Part shown: positions 1 to 7,500 of the stretch, piece after piece
How the letters are laid out: every line of letters begins with the position of its first letter
Numbering within the stretch: the first letter of the stretch is position 1
Assembly: GCA_947454705.1 (NCBI GenBank)
Contig: CANGKZ010000046.1
Span: forward strand, 1 to 37,455
Length of the DNA: 37,455 nucleotides
Reading direction: 5' to 3'
Origin: Verrucomicrobiota bacterium
Lineage (GTDB): Bacteria; Verrucomicrobiota; Verrucomicrobiia; Limisphaerales; UBA9464
Translations under genes and position numbers: made by a program
The notes under the pieces: model-generated
The model's input: only the letters and a program-made list of their open reading frames with translations
Told to the model about the DNA's origin: nothing
The model's database searches: none

Positions 1-1
1 C

Positions 2-43
2 TATGGAGTGCGGCGGGAAGCGTAGCGCCACGCCGCTTTGGTC
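2..43. repeat. Family C palindromic repeat, copy 1
   Basis: This 42-bp unit matches the reverse complement of 37019-37060 at about 40 of 42 positions, compared by eye. Its centre is an almost perfect 14-bp palindrome (GCGTAGCGCCACGC here, with one base off; perfect in the other copy). The ends read GGAGTGCGGC and GCTTTGGTC. No gene covers it. It lies at the extreme left of the window, downstream of rsgA on the opposite strand. Confidence 0.7.
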
Positions 44-127
44 GGCACGCCGCGCCTGAAAGGTTCGCCGGTCGTGGAGGGAATGTGGCCTCGTGGAGGT
101 TGGCGGTCGGTGTGTTTTTTGCTCCGG

Positions 128-175
128 GTTCGAAAGCGGTGTCGACGCTCCGCTCTGCCACCGCACTCCAAAAAA
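128..175 (+). repeat. Family B repeat fragment
   Basis: This is a partial copy of the conserved block that begins TTCGAAAGCGGTGTCGACGC and ends CACCGCACTCCAAA. The same block is found at 19374-19422, 19602-19652 and, reversed, in the two tandem copies at 36731-37455. The GCGGTG and CACCGC ends can pair. Only this block is present, without the second hairpin of full copies, so it looks like a fragment. Together with the family C copy it fills most of the non-coding space between the window edge and the end of rsgA. Confidence 0.7.
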
Positions 176-229
176 GGACGGCGACTTCCGGTTCGCCTTT
201 TGCCTTTTTCCTTCGCCGCGTCCGCGCCG

Positions 230-1294
230 CTAGTCGTTTCGCAACCAGGCTTTGGTTCCAAGAGTGGAACGACGCTTGTTCACGAAATACGCGTGCTGCT
301 TCCGCTCCTCCTTCACCCGACCCAGCTCGCGCTGCAGCTTCGAAAAACTCTCGTAGCGGCCTTCGGTGATCTTTCCCTCGGCCAGCGCCGCGCGAACCGC
401 GCAGTCGGGTTCCTTCTGGTGCATGCAGTCGCGGAACCGGCATTGATCCGCGAATTGCACAATGTCCTGAAACGCGCCTTCCAATCCGTCTCCCGCCACC
501 CACATGTGGAATTCGCGCATCCCCGGCGTGTCCACCACCAGACCGCCCGAGGGCAGCGGAATCAGTTCCCGCCAGGTGGTGGTGTGACGCCCTTTTGAAT
601 CTTCGCGCCGGACTTCCAGCGTGGCCTGGGTGGCTTCGCCGAGGAGACGGTTGATCAGGCTGGATTTCCCCACGCCCGAGGTCCCGATGAAGGCCACCGT
701 GGCGCCCTTCACGCAGTACTCGCGCATTTTTCCAGTGCCCTTGCCGGTCTTGGCGCAGACCGGAATCACCGCCGTCGGCCCGATGGCGGCCTGCACCGCG
801 GCCACTTCCTTTTCCGCTTCTTCACAGAGATCGATCTTGTTCAGCAGCACCACCGGCTTGGCTCCGCCTTCGTGAACCATCACCAGGAATCGCTCGAGCC
901 GACGCAGGTTGAAGGTCGAATCCAGCGCTTGAACCACGAACACCACGTCGAGGTTTGTGGCAATGACCTGCTCCTCGGCTTCGCGTCCCGGGAGTTTGCG
1001 GCTGAGCGTCGTCTGGCGCGGCAGGACCGCGTGGATGAGCATTTGCTCGCCCGGCGCAGGTTGCGTGACCGCGACCCAGTCGCCCACCTTGGGCAGCTTG
1101 GTCTTGTTGCCCTTTTTGAGGTGAAGGCGTCCGGTGATGACCGCGATGCTGTCGCCGTTTTCGCCCACCACGGTGTAGAAATTCTTGTCCTCGGTGGCCA
1201 CCCGCGCGGGCGCCAGACCGGCGACGCGATGGGGCTCGAACGCCTCGGCAAAAGAGGCGTTCCAACCCAGGGTGGCAAGATCAACGGTCGGCAT
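230..1294 (-). CDS. rsgA: Ribosome small subunit-dependent GTPase A
   Basis: This 354-residue protein matches RsgA (YjeQ), the GTPase that acts late in 30S subunit maturation. It has an N-terminal OB-fold region (about 35-115) and a circularly permuted GTPase domain. The G4 motif NKID (152-155) precedes the P-loop GTSGVGKS (204-211) and the G3 motif DTPG (255-258), the order diagnostic of this family. The C-terminal zinc site shows Cys285, Cys290, His292 and Cys298. The open frame continues far upstream, opposite the next gene, but the family's length and N-terminus fit the ATG at 1294 (MPTVDLATLG). The gene is divergent from the asparagine-synthetase-like gene, with 177 bp between starts. 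The end has basic residues, as is common for RsgA. Confidence 0.95.
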   Translation of the reverse strand: MPTVDLATLGWNASFAEAFEPHRVAGLAPARVATEDKNFYTVVGENGDSIAVITGRLHLKKGNKTKLPKVGDWVAVTQPAPGEQMLIHAVLPRQTTLSRKLPGREAEEQVIATNLDVVFVVQALDSTFNLRRLERFLVMVHEGGAKPVVLLNKIDLCEEAEKEVAAVQAAIGPTAVIPVCAKTGKGTGKMREYCVKGATVAFIGTSGVGKSSLINRLLGEATQATLEVRREDSKGRHTTTWRELIPLPSGGLVVDTPGMREFHMWVAGDGLEGAFQDIVQFADQCRFRDCMHQKEPDCAVRAALAEGKITEGRYESFSKLQRELGRVKEERKQHAYFVNKRRSTLGTKAWLRND

Positions 1295-1471
1295 GCGGCG
1301 TCCCGCTGTCTCGCCCAATCCCCTCCCGGGGGCAAGCAAACACTCGGATTCCTTCGGGAACTCAGGCCTGTCTGGTGACCGTTGGAGCCGGTTGCAGATC
1401 GCCACTCCCATCCGGCGTCCGGCCCCGGCCCGCTTGCCGACGGTCCCCGATTTCACCACAGTCCATCTCCA

Positions 1472-2800
1472 ATGCATCCCAACGATGTGTATGTGGAGCG
1501 GGTGGTGGATCTTCTCGACCCCGCGGCGAACCGGATCCTGAACATGACCGTGGAGGAGGCGCGCGAGCGCGTGCTCTCCAGCGATCCGGCGCGCATCGCG
1601 GAGATCGACGGTTCGTTCGCGTTGCTGGCCCGGCGCGGCAAGCACGTGAATCTCGCCCGTTCGCTGGACCGCCCCATGCGATACTTCCTCGCCAAGCGCG
1701 CGGAAGGCCCGGCCCTGATCGTCGCCGATCGCATTGACCGCATCTACGAACAGCTCTGCAAGGAGGGCCTCGGCGACCAGTTCCACCCGAGCTACACCCG
1801 CATGGTGCCGGCGCATTACCTGACCGAGATCCAGCTCATCGGCTGTCCCGATCCGGATCCGACCTACACCCGCTATTTCACTCCGGAACGCGAATCGCTG
1901 CCGGCGGATCTCGATGAAATCGGCCGTCGCTACATCAGCGCCCTGGCCGATGAAATCTCCAAGCAGCTCCAGGCGCTGCCCTCCACCGAACCCATCGGAG
2001 TGGCCTTTTCCGGCGGGGCGGATTCCGGGGCGGTGTTCCTCGTGACCTATCACGTCATGCGCCGGCTCGGCATGAACCCGGCCCGGTTGAAGGCCTTCAC
2101 GCTCAGCTTTGGGGATGGACCGGATTTGGAACAGGCGCGCGCCTTCCTCGGCGGATTGGGGTTGGGCATTTTCCTCGAAGCGATCGAGGCCGATCCCGGC
2201 GAACTGAACGCCGAGGAGACCATCCGACTCATCGAGGATTACAAGCCGCTCGATGTGGAATGCGCCACCATGGGGCTCGCCCTGTGCCGCGGCATCCGGC
2301 GTCGGTATCCGGACTGGAAGCAACTCTGGGACGGCGACGGCGGGGACGAGAACCTCAAGGATTATCCAATCGAGGAAAACCCCGAGCTCACCATCCGAAG
2401 CGTGGTTCACAACCTCATGCTTTACCACGAGGGCTGGGGCGTGGGTCGCATCAAGCACTCGCTCACTTACAGCGGCGGATTGAGCCGCGGGTACGTCCGC
2501 ACGTACGCGCCCGGACGCAAGTTCGGGTTCGAGGGGTTCAGCCCCTTGATGCGTCCGGCGGTGATCGCGGTGTCCGAGGGGATTCCGTTCATCGAATTGA
2601 CCCGGTACGACGTGCCGACGTTGTACTCGTTGAAGGGCGAGGTGATCTCGCGCGGGCTTCGGTCGGTGTTTGGCGTGGAGATGCCGGTGTTCGAGAAGCG
2701 ACGCTTCCAGCACGGGGCGGTTCGCAAGGAAACCCTGCACGCGCGGCTGCCCCACCAGGAAACCACCTATCGACGCCGCTTCCTTTCCCTGTACCAGTAA
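1472..2800 (+). CDS. Asparagine-synthetase-like amidotransferase with degraded glutaminase half
   Basis: This 442-residue protein has the AsnB-type ATP-pyrophosphatase domain in its C-terminal two thirds. The PP-loop SGGADSG lies at 180-186, and a GDGGDE segment near 288-293 corresponds to the family's GE(G/S)xDE motif. The N-terminal 140 residues keep a faint likeness to a class II glutaminase (IDGSFALLARR around 45-55) but lack the catalytic N-terminal Cys, so glutamine hydrolysis in cis is unlikely. It may use free ammonia or another amine, as related amide and beta-lactam synthetases do; the substrate is unknown. The frame opens at 1382, but ATG 1472 (MHPNDVYVER) looks like the natural start. 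A LytTR regulator follows after 88 bp on the same strand. Confidence 0.8.
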   Translation: MHPNDVYVERVVDLLDPAANRILNMTVEEARERVLSSDPARIAEIDGSFALLARRGKHVNLARSLDRPMRYFLAKRAEGPALIVADRIDRIYEQLCKEGLGDQFHPSYTRMVPAHYLTEIQLIGCPDPDPTYTRYFTPERESLPADLDEIGRRYISALADEISKQLQALPSTEPIGVAFSGGADSGAVFLVTYHVMRRLGMNPARLKAFTLSFGDGPDLEQARAFLGGLGLGIFLEAIEADPGELNAEETIRLIEDYKPLDVECATMGLALCRGIRRRYPDWKQLWDGDGGDENLKDYPIEENPELTIRSVVHNLMLYHEGWGVGRIKHSLTYSGGLSRGYVRTYAPGRKFGFEGFSPLMRPAVIAVSEGIPFIELTRYDVPTLYSLKGEVISRGLRSVFGVEMPVFEKRRFQHGAVRKETLHARLPHQETTYRRRFLSLYQ

Positions 2801-2888
2801 CTCGACTTGACGCGCCTCGATTCGACATGGCTATTGATCCCATGAGCGCCGAGTCGGGGGAGTCGGACAGCTCCGGAACCCTCCGAAC

Positions 2889-3665
2889 ATGACCCCGACT
2901 GAACTCCGTGTGCTGCTGGTGGATGACGAGCCCCTGGGCCGTGAACGCATCCGCTCCCTCCTGTCGCGCGAAACCGGCGTGACCGTCATCGGCGAAGCCT
3001 CCGGCGGTGAGGAAGCCGTCGAACTTATCACCCGGCTCAAGCCCGACCTGGTCTTTCTCGACGTCCAAATGCCCGGGCTCACCGGCTTTGGGGTGCTCTC
3101 GCAGCTTGATCCGAAGGCGTTGCCGGCGGTGATTTTCGTCACCGCGCACGATCAATTCGCGCTGAAGGCCTTTGAAGTGCACGCGGTGGATTACCTGCTC
3201 AAGCCGTTTGATCGCGATCGCTTCCAACTCGCGTTGAAGCGCGCCACTGACCGTCTCTCGAGCAAGCAACCCGATGCCCTCTCGGCCCAGCTCAGCGCCA
3301 TGCTCGCGCAGATGCAGCCGGCGCCGATCCCCAAGCTGCCGGATCGCATTCCGGTAAAGACCGCAGGCCGCGTGGTGTTCGTCAACGTGTTGGACATCGA
3401 CTGGGTGGGCTCGGCCGACAACTACGTGGAGCTCCACGTGGGCGATCACACGCATTTGCTCCGGGAAACCATGCAGGCCATGGAGCAGCGGCTGCCGACC
3501 GAGCGTTTTGTCCGCATCAGCCGGACGGCGATCGTGAACACCGAGCGTGTGCGGGAACTCCAACCTCTCTTCCACGGGGAATACTCCGTGACCCTGAAGA
3601 ACGGCACCAAGCTCACGCTGAGCCGGAGCCATCGCGACCAGCTGGCCCGCCTCGGCATCCGCTGA
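2889..3665 (+). CDS. LytTR-family response regulator
   Basis: This 258-residue protein has a receiver domain (about 6-120) and a LytTR DNA-binding domain (about 150-255). The receiver has the acidic pair DD (12-13), phospho-acceptor Asp58 in FLDVQMPG, Thr85 and Lys105, so it should be phosphorylatable. The LytTR part shows the family's VKTAGRVVFVNVLDIDWVGS strand and an RISRTAIVN segment. The usual LytS-type sensor kinase is not adjacent; the only kinase in the window lies 11 kb away and is of another class. It follows the asparagine-synthetase-like gene on the same strand and may share its transcript. Confidence 0.93.
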   Translation: MTPTELRVLLVDDEPLGRERIRSLLSRETGVTVIGEASGGEEAVELITRLKPDLVFLDVQMPGLTGFGVLSQLDPKALPAVIFVTAHDQFALKAFEVHAVDYLLKPFDRDRFQLALKRATDRLSSKQPDALSAQLSAMLAQMQPAPIPKLPDRIPVKTAGRVVFVNVLDIDWVGSADNYVELHVGDHTHLLRETMQAMEQRLPTERFVRISRTAIVNTERVRELQPLFHGEYSVTLKNGTKLTLSRSHRDQLARLGIR

Positions 3666-3712
3666 GCGGGTGGAAGTGGAGAGCAGAAGGGGTGGTTCCT
3701 CGGTTGGTCGAC

Positions 3713-3748
3713 ACGGTCTTCATCCGCGTTCATCAGCGGTTCAAATCT
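3713..3748. repeat. Relic of the CATCCGCG/CATCTGTG repeat (family D type)
   Basis: The intergenic space between the LytTR gene and the transporter holds a TTCATCCGCGTTCATCAGCG-type segment. Similar segments lie at 7197-7236 and at the ends of the family D element at 27852-28052. Only one arm is visible, so this is read as a decayed or solo end. Confidence 0.45.
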
Positions 3749-3828
3749 CCGCGTTCGAGTTCAAATAAGATCTGCAAATCGGAACGAAGGCTTGCGGCGC
3801 AGCGTGGGGACGGCTAATCGCTTCGCCT

Positions 3829-5514
3829 GTGAGTTCTGACCCGAAAGCCGCCGACCGGGACAAGTTCCCGCCGCAGATCAAATACATCGTCGGCAACGAG
3901 GCCTGCGAACGATTCAGCTTCTACGGGATGATCAGCATCCTGCAGCTGTACATCGCCAACCGGCTCGGGGCGGGAATGGATCACGCCACCGAGATCCAGC
4001 ACCTCTTCAAATCGGCCAACTACTTCATGCCCCTCGTTGGCGCATGGATCGCCGATCGGTTCCTCGGCCGCTACCATTCCATCCTCTTCCTCTCGCTCTT
4101 CTACTGCGCCGGCCACCTCATGATGGCCGTGGGCGAGGGCACCATGTGGGGCCTCTACACCGGGCTCGGCCTCATCGCCCTCGGCTCCGGAGGAATCAAG
4201 CCCAGCGTGTCGGCCTTCGTCGGCGACCAGTTCCGACCGCATCAGTCCCACCTCCTGCGCAAGGTGTACGGATGGTTCTACTGGAGTATCAATTTTGGTT
4301 CGTTCTTCTCCTTCCTGCTCATTCCTTGGATTCGCGACCGCGATCCGGCCACCACGACCATCCACGGTTACTCGTGGGCGTTTGGCATTCCCGGCATTTT
4401 CATGGGGCTGGCCACGCTGATCTTCTGGCTGGGGACGCCCCGGTTTGAACGCATCCCTCCCGCGGGCGATTCCCCGGCGCATTTCTTCAAGGCGAGCGGG
4501 ATCACCCTGGCGCTGGTGGCGGTGCTGATTGGCATCGGTTGGGCGTGCAACAAGGCCGGCCTGGGGCCGATGGGTTCTGCACTGGTGTATGCGGTGGCCG
4601 TGGTGCTGGCCGCGATTCCCGCAACGCGAACGCTGCAGCAGCGCCTGGAGTCCGGTCCGGCGGGAAAGTCGGCGGGGCCATTTTCGGTGTCGTGGTACCT
4701 GATCACACGTCGACTCAATCCGCGCGGAACGTCTTTCTACGAGGCCGGCCGTCCGCACCTCTCGCAGCATTGCATCAATGACGCCGCCGCCTTTTTGCGC
4801 GTGTTGAAGGTGCTCGCGTTGATTCCGTTCTTCTGGGCGCTTTGGGATCAGACCAGCTCCACCTGGATCACGCAGGGAACCCTCATGCAGGAGTGGGTCG
4901 TTCCGATTGGCAAAGGCGGTTTTGCCATCGGGGCGGAGCAGATGCAGTCGATGAACGCCCTCATCGTCATGGTCCTCGTGCCGGTGTTTACGCTGGGGAT
5001 TTATCCGTTTCTCGATCAGCTGGGCTGGAAGACCACCCCGGTCCGCCGCATGGCGGTGGGCCTGCTGCTGACCGCGCTTTCGTTCGTTCTGGTGGGACTC
5101 ATCCAGCAGCGGATCGATGCCCTGGCCTTGAGCGGAAAGAAGATGAGTGTCCTGTGGCAGACCATTCCGTACATCGTTCTCACTGCAGGCGAGGTGCTGG
5201 TGTCGGCCACCGGCAATGAGTTCGCCTACACCCACGCGCCCAAGACCATGAAGAGCACCATGACCAGTCTGTGGTTGCTGACCATTTCGGTCGGGAATCT
5301 TCTGGTGGCCTTTTTCACCTGGCTGGCCGGCCGCCTCGGGGGTGCCGCCAAGGACGCCGCCACCTCCCACTCGGCCTCGGCGGGACAGTTCTATCGCTAC
5401 GCCCTCCTGACCTTTGTGGTCTCGCTGGTCTTCCTCTTTGTCGCCAGCCGGTTCCGGGCGAAGAACTACGCCGAGGAAGGCCATGATACCAATCTTGAGC
5501 CATTGACTCCCTGA
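3829..5514 (+). CDS. POT-family proton-dependent oligopeptide transporter
   Basis: This 561-residue inner-membrane protein belongs to the PTR2/POT branch of the major facilitator superfamily, which imports di- and tripeptides with protons. The diagnostic first-helix motif is present (ERFSFYGM at 27-34, preceded by Glu24, giving ExxERF), as is the second signature FYWSINFGS at 150-158. About 12-14 hydrophobic segments are distributed along the protein. The start is GTG 3829; the next in-frame ATG would remove the ExxERF motif. The region around 210-290 forms a long inter-bundle segment. The neighbours give no regulatory hint. The exact peptide or nitrate-type substrate cannot be read from the sequence. 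Confidence 0.93.
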   Translation: MSSDPKAADRDKFPPQIKYIVGNEACERFSFYGMISILQLYIANRLGAGMDHATEIQHLFKSANYFMPLVGAWIADRFLGRYHSILFLSLFYCAGHLMMAVGEGTMWGLYTGLGLIALGSGGIKPSVSAFVGDQFRPHQSHLLRKVYGWFYWSINFGSFFSFLLIPWIRDRDPATTTIHGYSWAFGIPGIFMGLATLIFWLGTPRFERIPPAGDSPAHFFKASGITLALVAVLIGIGWACNKAGLGPMGSALVYAVAVVLAAIPATRTLQQRLESGPAGKSAGPFSVSWYLITRRLNPRGTSFYEAGRPHLSQHCINDAAAFLRVLKVLALIPFFWALWDQTSSTWITQGTLMQEWVVPIGKGGFAIGAEQMQSMNALIVMVLVPVFTLGIYPFLDQLGWKTTPVRRMAVGLLLTALSFVLVGLIQQRIDALALSGKKMSVLWQTIPYIVLTAGEVLVSATGNEFAYTHAPKTMKSTMTSLWLLTISVGNLLVAFFTWLAGRLGGAAKDAATSHSASAGQFYRYALLTFVVSLVFLFVASRFRAKNYAEEGHDTNLEPLTP

Positions 5515-5571
5515 CCCGGCTCGACTCCATTCCCGGTTCATTCCGTAAATCGAATCCGAACCCTCCTACGC

Positions 5572-6300
5572 ATGTACAAAATCAAAGGCGCAGATCAGAA
5601 GGAATACGGCCCGGTGTCTGCGGATCAGATCCGGCAGTGGGTTCGTGAAAACCGGCTGAACCGCTTCTCGCTGGCCGAGTCCACCGAGATCCCGGGATGG
5701 AAGCCCCTGGAATCGATTGCCGAATTTGCCGACCTGTTTGCGTCCACCATCCCGCCTGCGGCTGCCGGCGGGGGCTGGACCTCGCCCACCTCGCAGGCCG
5801 CCCCGATGGCCTCCGGTCGCCCGGCCTTCGGCACGGCCTCTGCAACTCCGGTGATCGATCCGGCCGCGGCCGCGGCGCGGCTCAAGCTTCCGGCGATCAT
5901 CCTGATTGTCTTCGCCGCCCTGGGGCTTCTCATGTCGGCGGCGAGCCCGTTTACAAAGAAACTGACGGTCGAATTCACCATCACGCTGACTGAGAAGATC
6001 TTTGAGCTGATCCAGCAGCCGATGCCAGCCGAGACGCGTGAGAAGCTCGATGCCTCGCGCAATCAGGGCTTCGGACTTTCGGACGGGTTCATGATGGTGA
6101 TGAGCCTTGCCACGAACGCGGTGATGCTCATCGGGGCCTTGAAGATGAAGAACCTGGAGTCCTGGGGATTCGCCCTGGCCGCTGCCATTCTCGTCATGCT
6201 TCCGTGCGGCAGCTGCTGCTGCTGTTTGGGCCTTGGCATCGGCATCTGGGCCGCAGTGCTGTTGAGCAAACCTGAGATCAAAGGCGCTTTCCGCTCCTAG
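5572..6300 (+). CDS. GYF_2-domain membrane protein
   Basis: This 242-residue protein begins with a GYF_2 (DUF4339) domain at about 1-57 (MYKIKGADQKEYGPVSADQI, then the W-V-R-E and I-P-G-W-K-P-L motifs). A low-complexity linker rich in Ala, Pro and Gly follows to about 103. The C-terminal half is membrane embedded, with a helix near 104-127 and two or three more between about 165 and 235. A run of Cys (GSCCCCLG) near 210-217 sits in the last helices. GYF_2 proteins are thought to be protein-interaction or signalling adaptors in the membrane, but no function is established here. The transporter ends 57 bp upstream, and a DUF2752 gene follows 65 bp downstream. Confidence 0.8.
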   Translation: MYKIKGADQKEYGPVSADQIRQWVRENRLNRFSLAESTEIPGWKPLESIAEFADLFASTIPPAAAGGGWTSPTSQAAPMASGRPAFGTASATPVIDPAAAAARLKLPAIILIVFAALGLLMSAASPFTKKLTVEFTITLTEKIFELIQQPMPAETREKLDASRNQGFGLSDGFMMVMSLATNAVMLIGALKMKNLESWGFALAAAILVMLPCGSCCCCLGLGIGIWAAVLLSKPEIKGAFRS

Positions 6301-6365
6301 TTTAGCGTTTTCGTCTGGGGCGGGCGGACTGGCTGCGTGCTGGATCCGTCCCTCCGGTTTGTCCT

Positions 6366-6875
6366 GTGAACACCAGCCTGCGTTCCATTCCGCCGACGGG
6401 GGAGGCGCCGCCGGTGATGGAGTCCCTCGGAGCGCCGGCAAATCCGGCTCCGATTCAGAATTCGAATCCCGATCGCGGCTTGGGACGATTCCCAAACTGT
6501 TCCCCATCCGATCTCTGGATGCTGGTGGGGGGCGCGATGGTTGTTGCGTTGGGCCTTGCGGTGGTGGGTTGGTTTGAGCCGCGGGGGCAGATCTTTTTTC
6601 CGCGCTGCTGGCTGAATGAACACACGGGGCTGTTGTGTCCCGGTTGCGGATCCACGCGGGCGTTGCATGCGCTGCTGCATGGCGATGTCGCATCGGCCTG
6701 GAAGTTGAATCCCCTCGCGGTGCTGTCGGTGCCGGGGGTGACGTGGCTCGCAGTCCGGCACGTGCGCGGCGTCCTGACCGGCCGCTGGTGGCCGAATCCA
6801 TTCAGCCGCGGTTGGATGATCCTGGCCCTCATGGCGGTGCTGATGGTTTTTGGAGTCGCGCGGAATTTCGGTTGA
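6366..6875 (+). CDS. DUF2752 membrane protein
   Basis: This 169-residue protein carries the DUF2752 signature CPGCGSTRALHALLHGD at about 95-111. It is flanked by a helix at about 49-68, one at about 115-135 and one at about 147-165. DUF2752 proteins are small integral membrane proteins of unknown function, often encoded beside GYF_2 or TM2-type proteins, as here. The start is GTG 6366; a GTG-ATG pair at about 6414-6417 is an alternative that would shorten the variable N-terminus. The stop codon TGA (6873-6875) lies inside the GGTTGAGCC leader of the downstream family A repeat. Confidence 0.8.
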   Translation: MNTSLRSIPPTGEAPPVMESLGAPANPAPIQNSNPDRGLGRFPNCSPSDLWMLVGGAMVVALGLAVVGWFEPRGQIFFPRCWLNEHTGLLCPGCGSTRALHALLHGDVASAWKLNPLAVLSVPGVTWLAVRHVRGVLTGRWWPNPFSRGWMILALMAVLMVFGVARNFG

Positions 6876-7080
6876 GCCCGGATGCGGCGGTTGAACGGTT
6901 GAAAAGTTGAAGCGTTGAAGGGGAGGCCGCCGCTACCTCGGGGGGGTGCTCATTGGTTTGGAGTCCCGTTTTCAGACGGTTCAGGGCAGCGTGTCTCGGG
7001 GTATTCTGCCGCTTGATTTTCAACCGTTCGATGGACCCGAGTCCAACAGCCGAGCCGCGTAAACGCGGTACTCCAAACCT
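6870..7080 (-). repeat. Family A element, copy A1 (one arm lost)
   Basis: The left arm has the leader GGTTGAGCCCGGATGCGGCG followed by tandem octamers of the GTTGAANN type. The conserved core is present in reverse orientation relative to copies A2-A4: first GGAGTCCCG with CAGACGG, then CCGCGTAAACGCGG with TACTCC. The other terminal arm is missing, and the sequence after 7080 is unrelated up to the CATCTGCG segment at 7197. This element and the following segment account for the non-coding stretch 6876-7348 upstream of the tRNA. Confidence 0.75.
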
Positions 7081-7196
7081 TTGAGGAAATCCGCCGCAGA
7101 AATCCGGAGTTGCGAGCGAAAAGAACCGCAGCGCAGAGGCTGCTGAGACTCGCCCAGTAGGCGAATGAACGGGAGGCGCATCCGACGTCTCATAGT

Positions 7197-7236
7197 CCTC
7201 TTCATCTGCGTTCATCCGCGTCCATCTGCGGTTCCA
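7197..7236. repeat. Solo CATCTGCGTTCATCCGCG repeat arm
   Basis: This segment (TTCATCTGCGTTCATCCGCG followed by TCCATCTGCGG) resembles one arm of the family D element at 27852-28052 and the relic near 3713. No matching opposite arm is evident nearby. It lies between family A copy A1 and the tRNA gene. Confidence 0.5.
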
Positions 7237-7348
7237 ATCACTCGGGAAGCTGCACTCGGCCCTCGGGTTGGGTGGAACCCGGGAGTGGGGTGGTGACAAA
7301 ATCCTGTTGCGTCGAAGCGGAGGCTTTCGCACCTTGAGCGCCTGCGGT

Positions 7349-7437
7349 GGAGAGATGGCTGAGTGGCTTAAGGCACACGCCTGGAAAGCGTGAGTAGCTA
7401 AACACTACCGGGGGTTCGAATCCCCCTCTCTCCTCCA
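7349..7437 (+). tRNA. tRNA-Ser(GGA)
   Basis: The sequence folds as a class II tRNA. The acceptor arm GGAGAGA (7349-7355) pairs with TCTCTCC (7427-7433). The anticodon stem CACGC (7376-7380) pairs with GCGTG (7388-7392) around the loop CTGGAAA, giving anticodon GGA (7383-7385) for UCC and UCU codons. A long variable arm with stem GTAG/CTAC follows, and the T arm is GGGGG-TTCGAAT-CCCCC. CCA (7435-7437) is encoded. The discriminator base at 7434 reads T, whereas bacterial tRNA-Ser usually has G there. Confidence 0.95.
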
Positions 7438-7444
7438 CTTAACT

Positions 7445-7480
7445 CAACCCGCTGTGTCCCAGCGGGTTGTTTCGTTTTTA
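7445..7480 (+). terminator. Intrinsic terminator of tRNA-Ser
   Basis: CAACCCGCT (7445-7453) pairs perfectly with AGCGGGTTG (7461-7469) across a 7-base loop and is followed by TTTCGTTTTTA. It starts 8 bp after the tRNA 3' end, so it fits a Rho-independent terminator for that transcript. The T-rich tract is on the plus strand only, so it is not expected to stop the converging esterase gene efficiently. Confidence 0.85.
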
Positions 7481-7500
7481 TCGCCCTCGTTGACGGCGTA

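Noticed and set aside
1295-2755. Extension of rsgA upstream to give an 841-residue protein
   Set aside because: The extra 487 residues lie opposite the asparagine-synthetase-like gene and look like antisense sequence; RsgA is normally about 300-360 residues.
3814-5541. A 575-codon open frame opposite the POT transporter
   Set aside because: Composition is rich in His, Gln and Arg with no motif; it is a shadow of the transporter gene.
6840-7348. Family A core as a riboswitch upstream of the tRNA
   Set aside because: The same structure lies at gene 3' ends and in unrelated gaps, so it is a dispersed repeat and not a leader of a specific gene.
7445-7480. The hairpin as a terminator for the minus-strand esterase gene
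   Set aside because: On the minus strand the stem is not followed by a T-run, so only the tRNA direction is supported.
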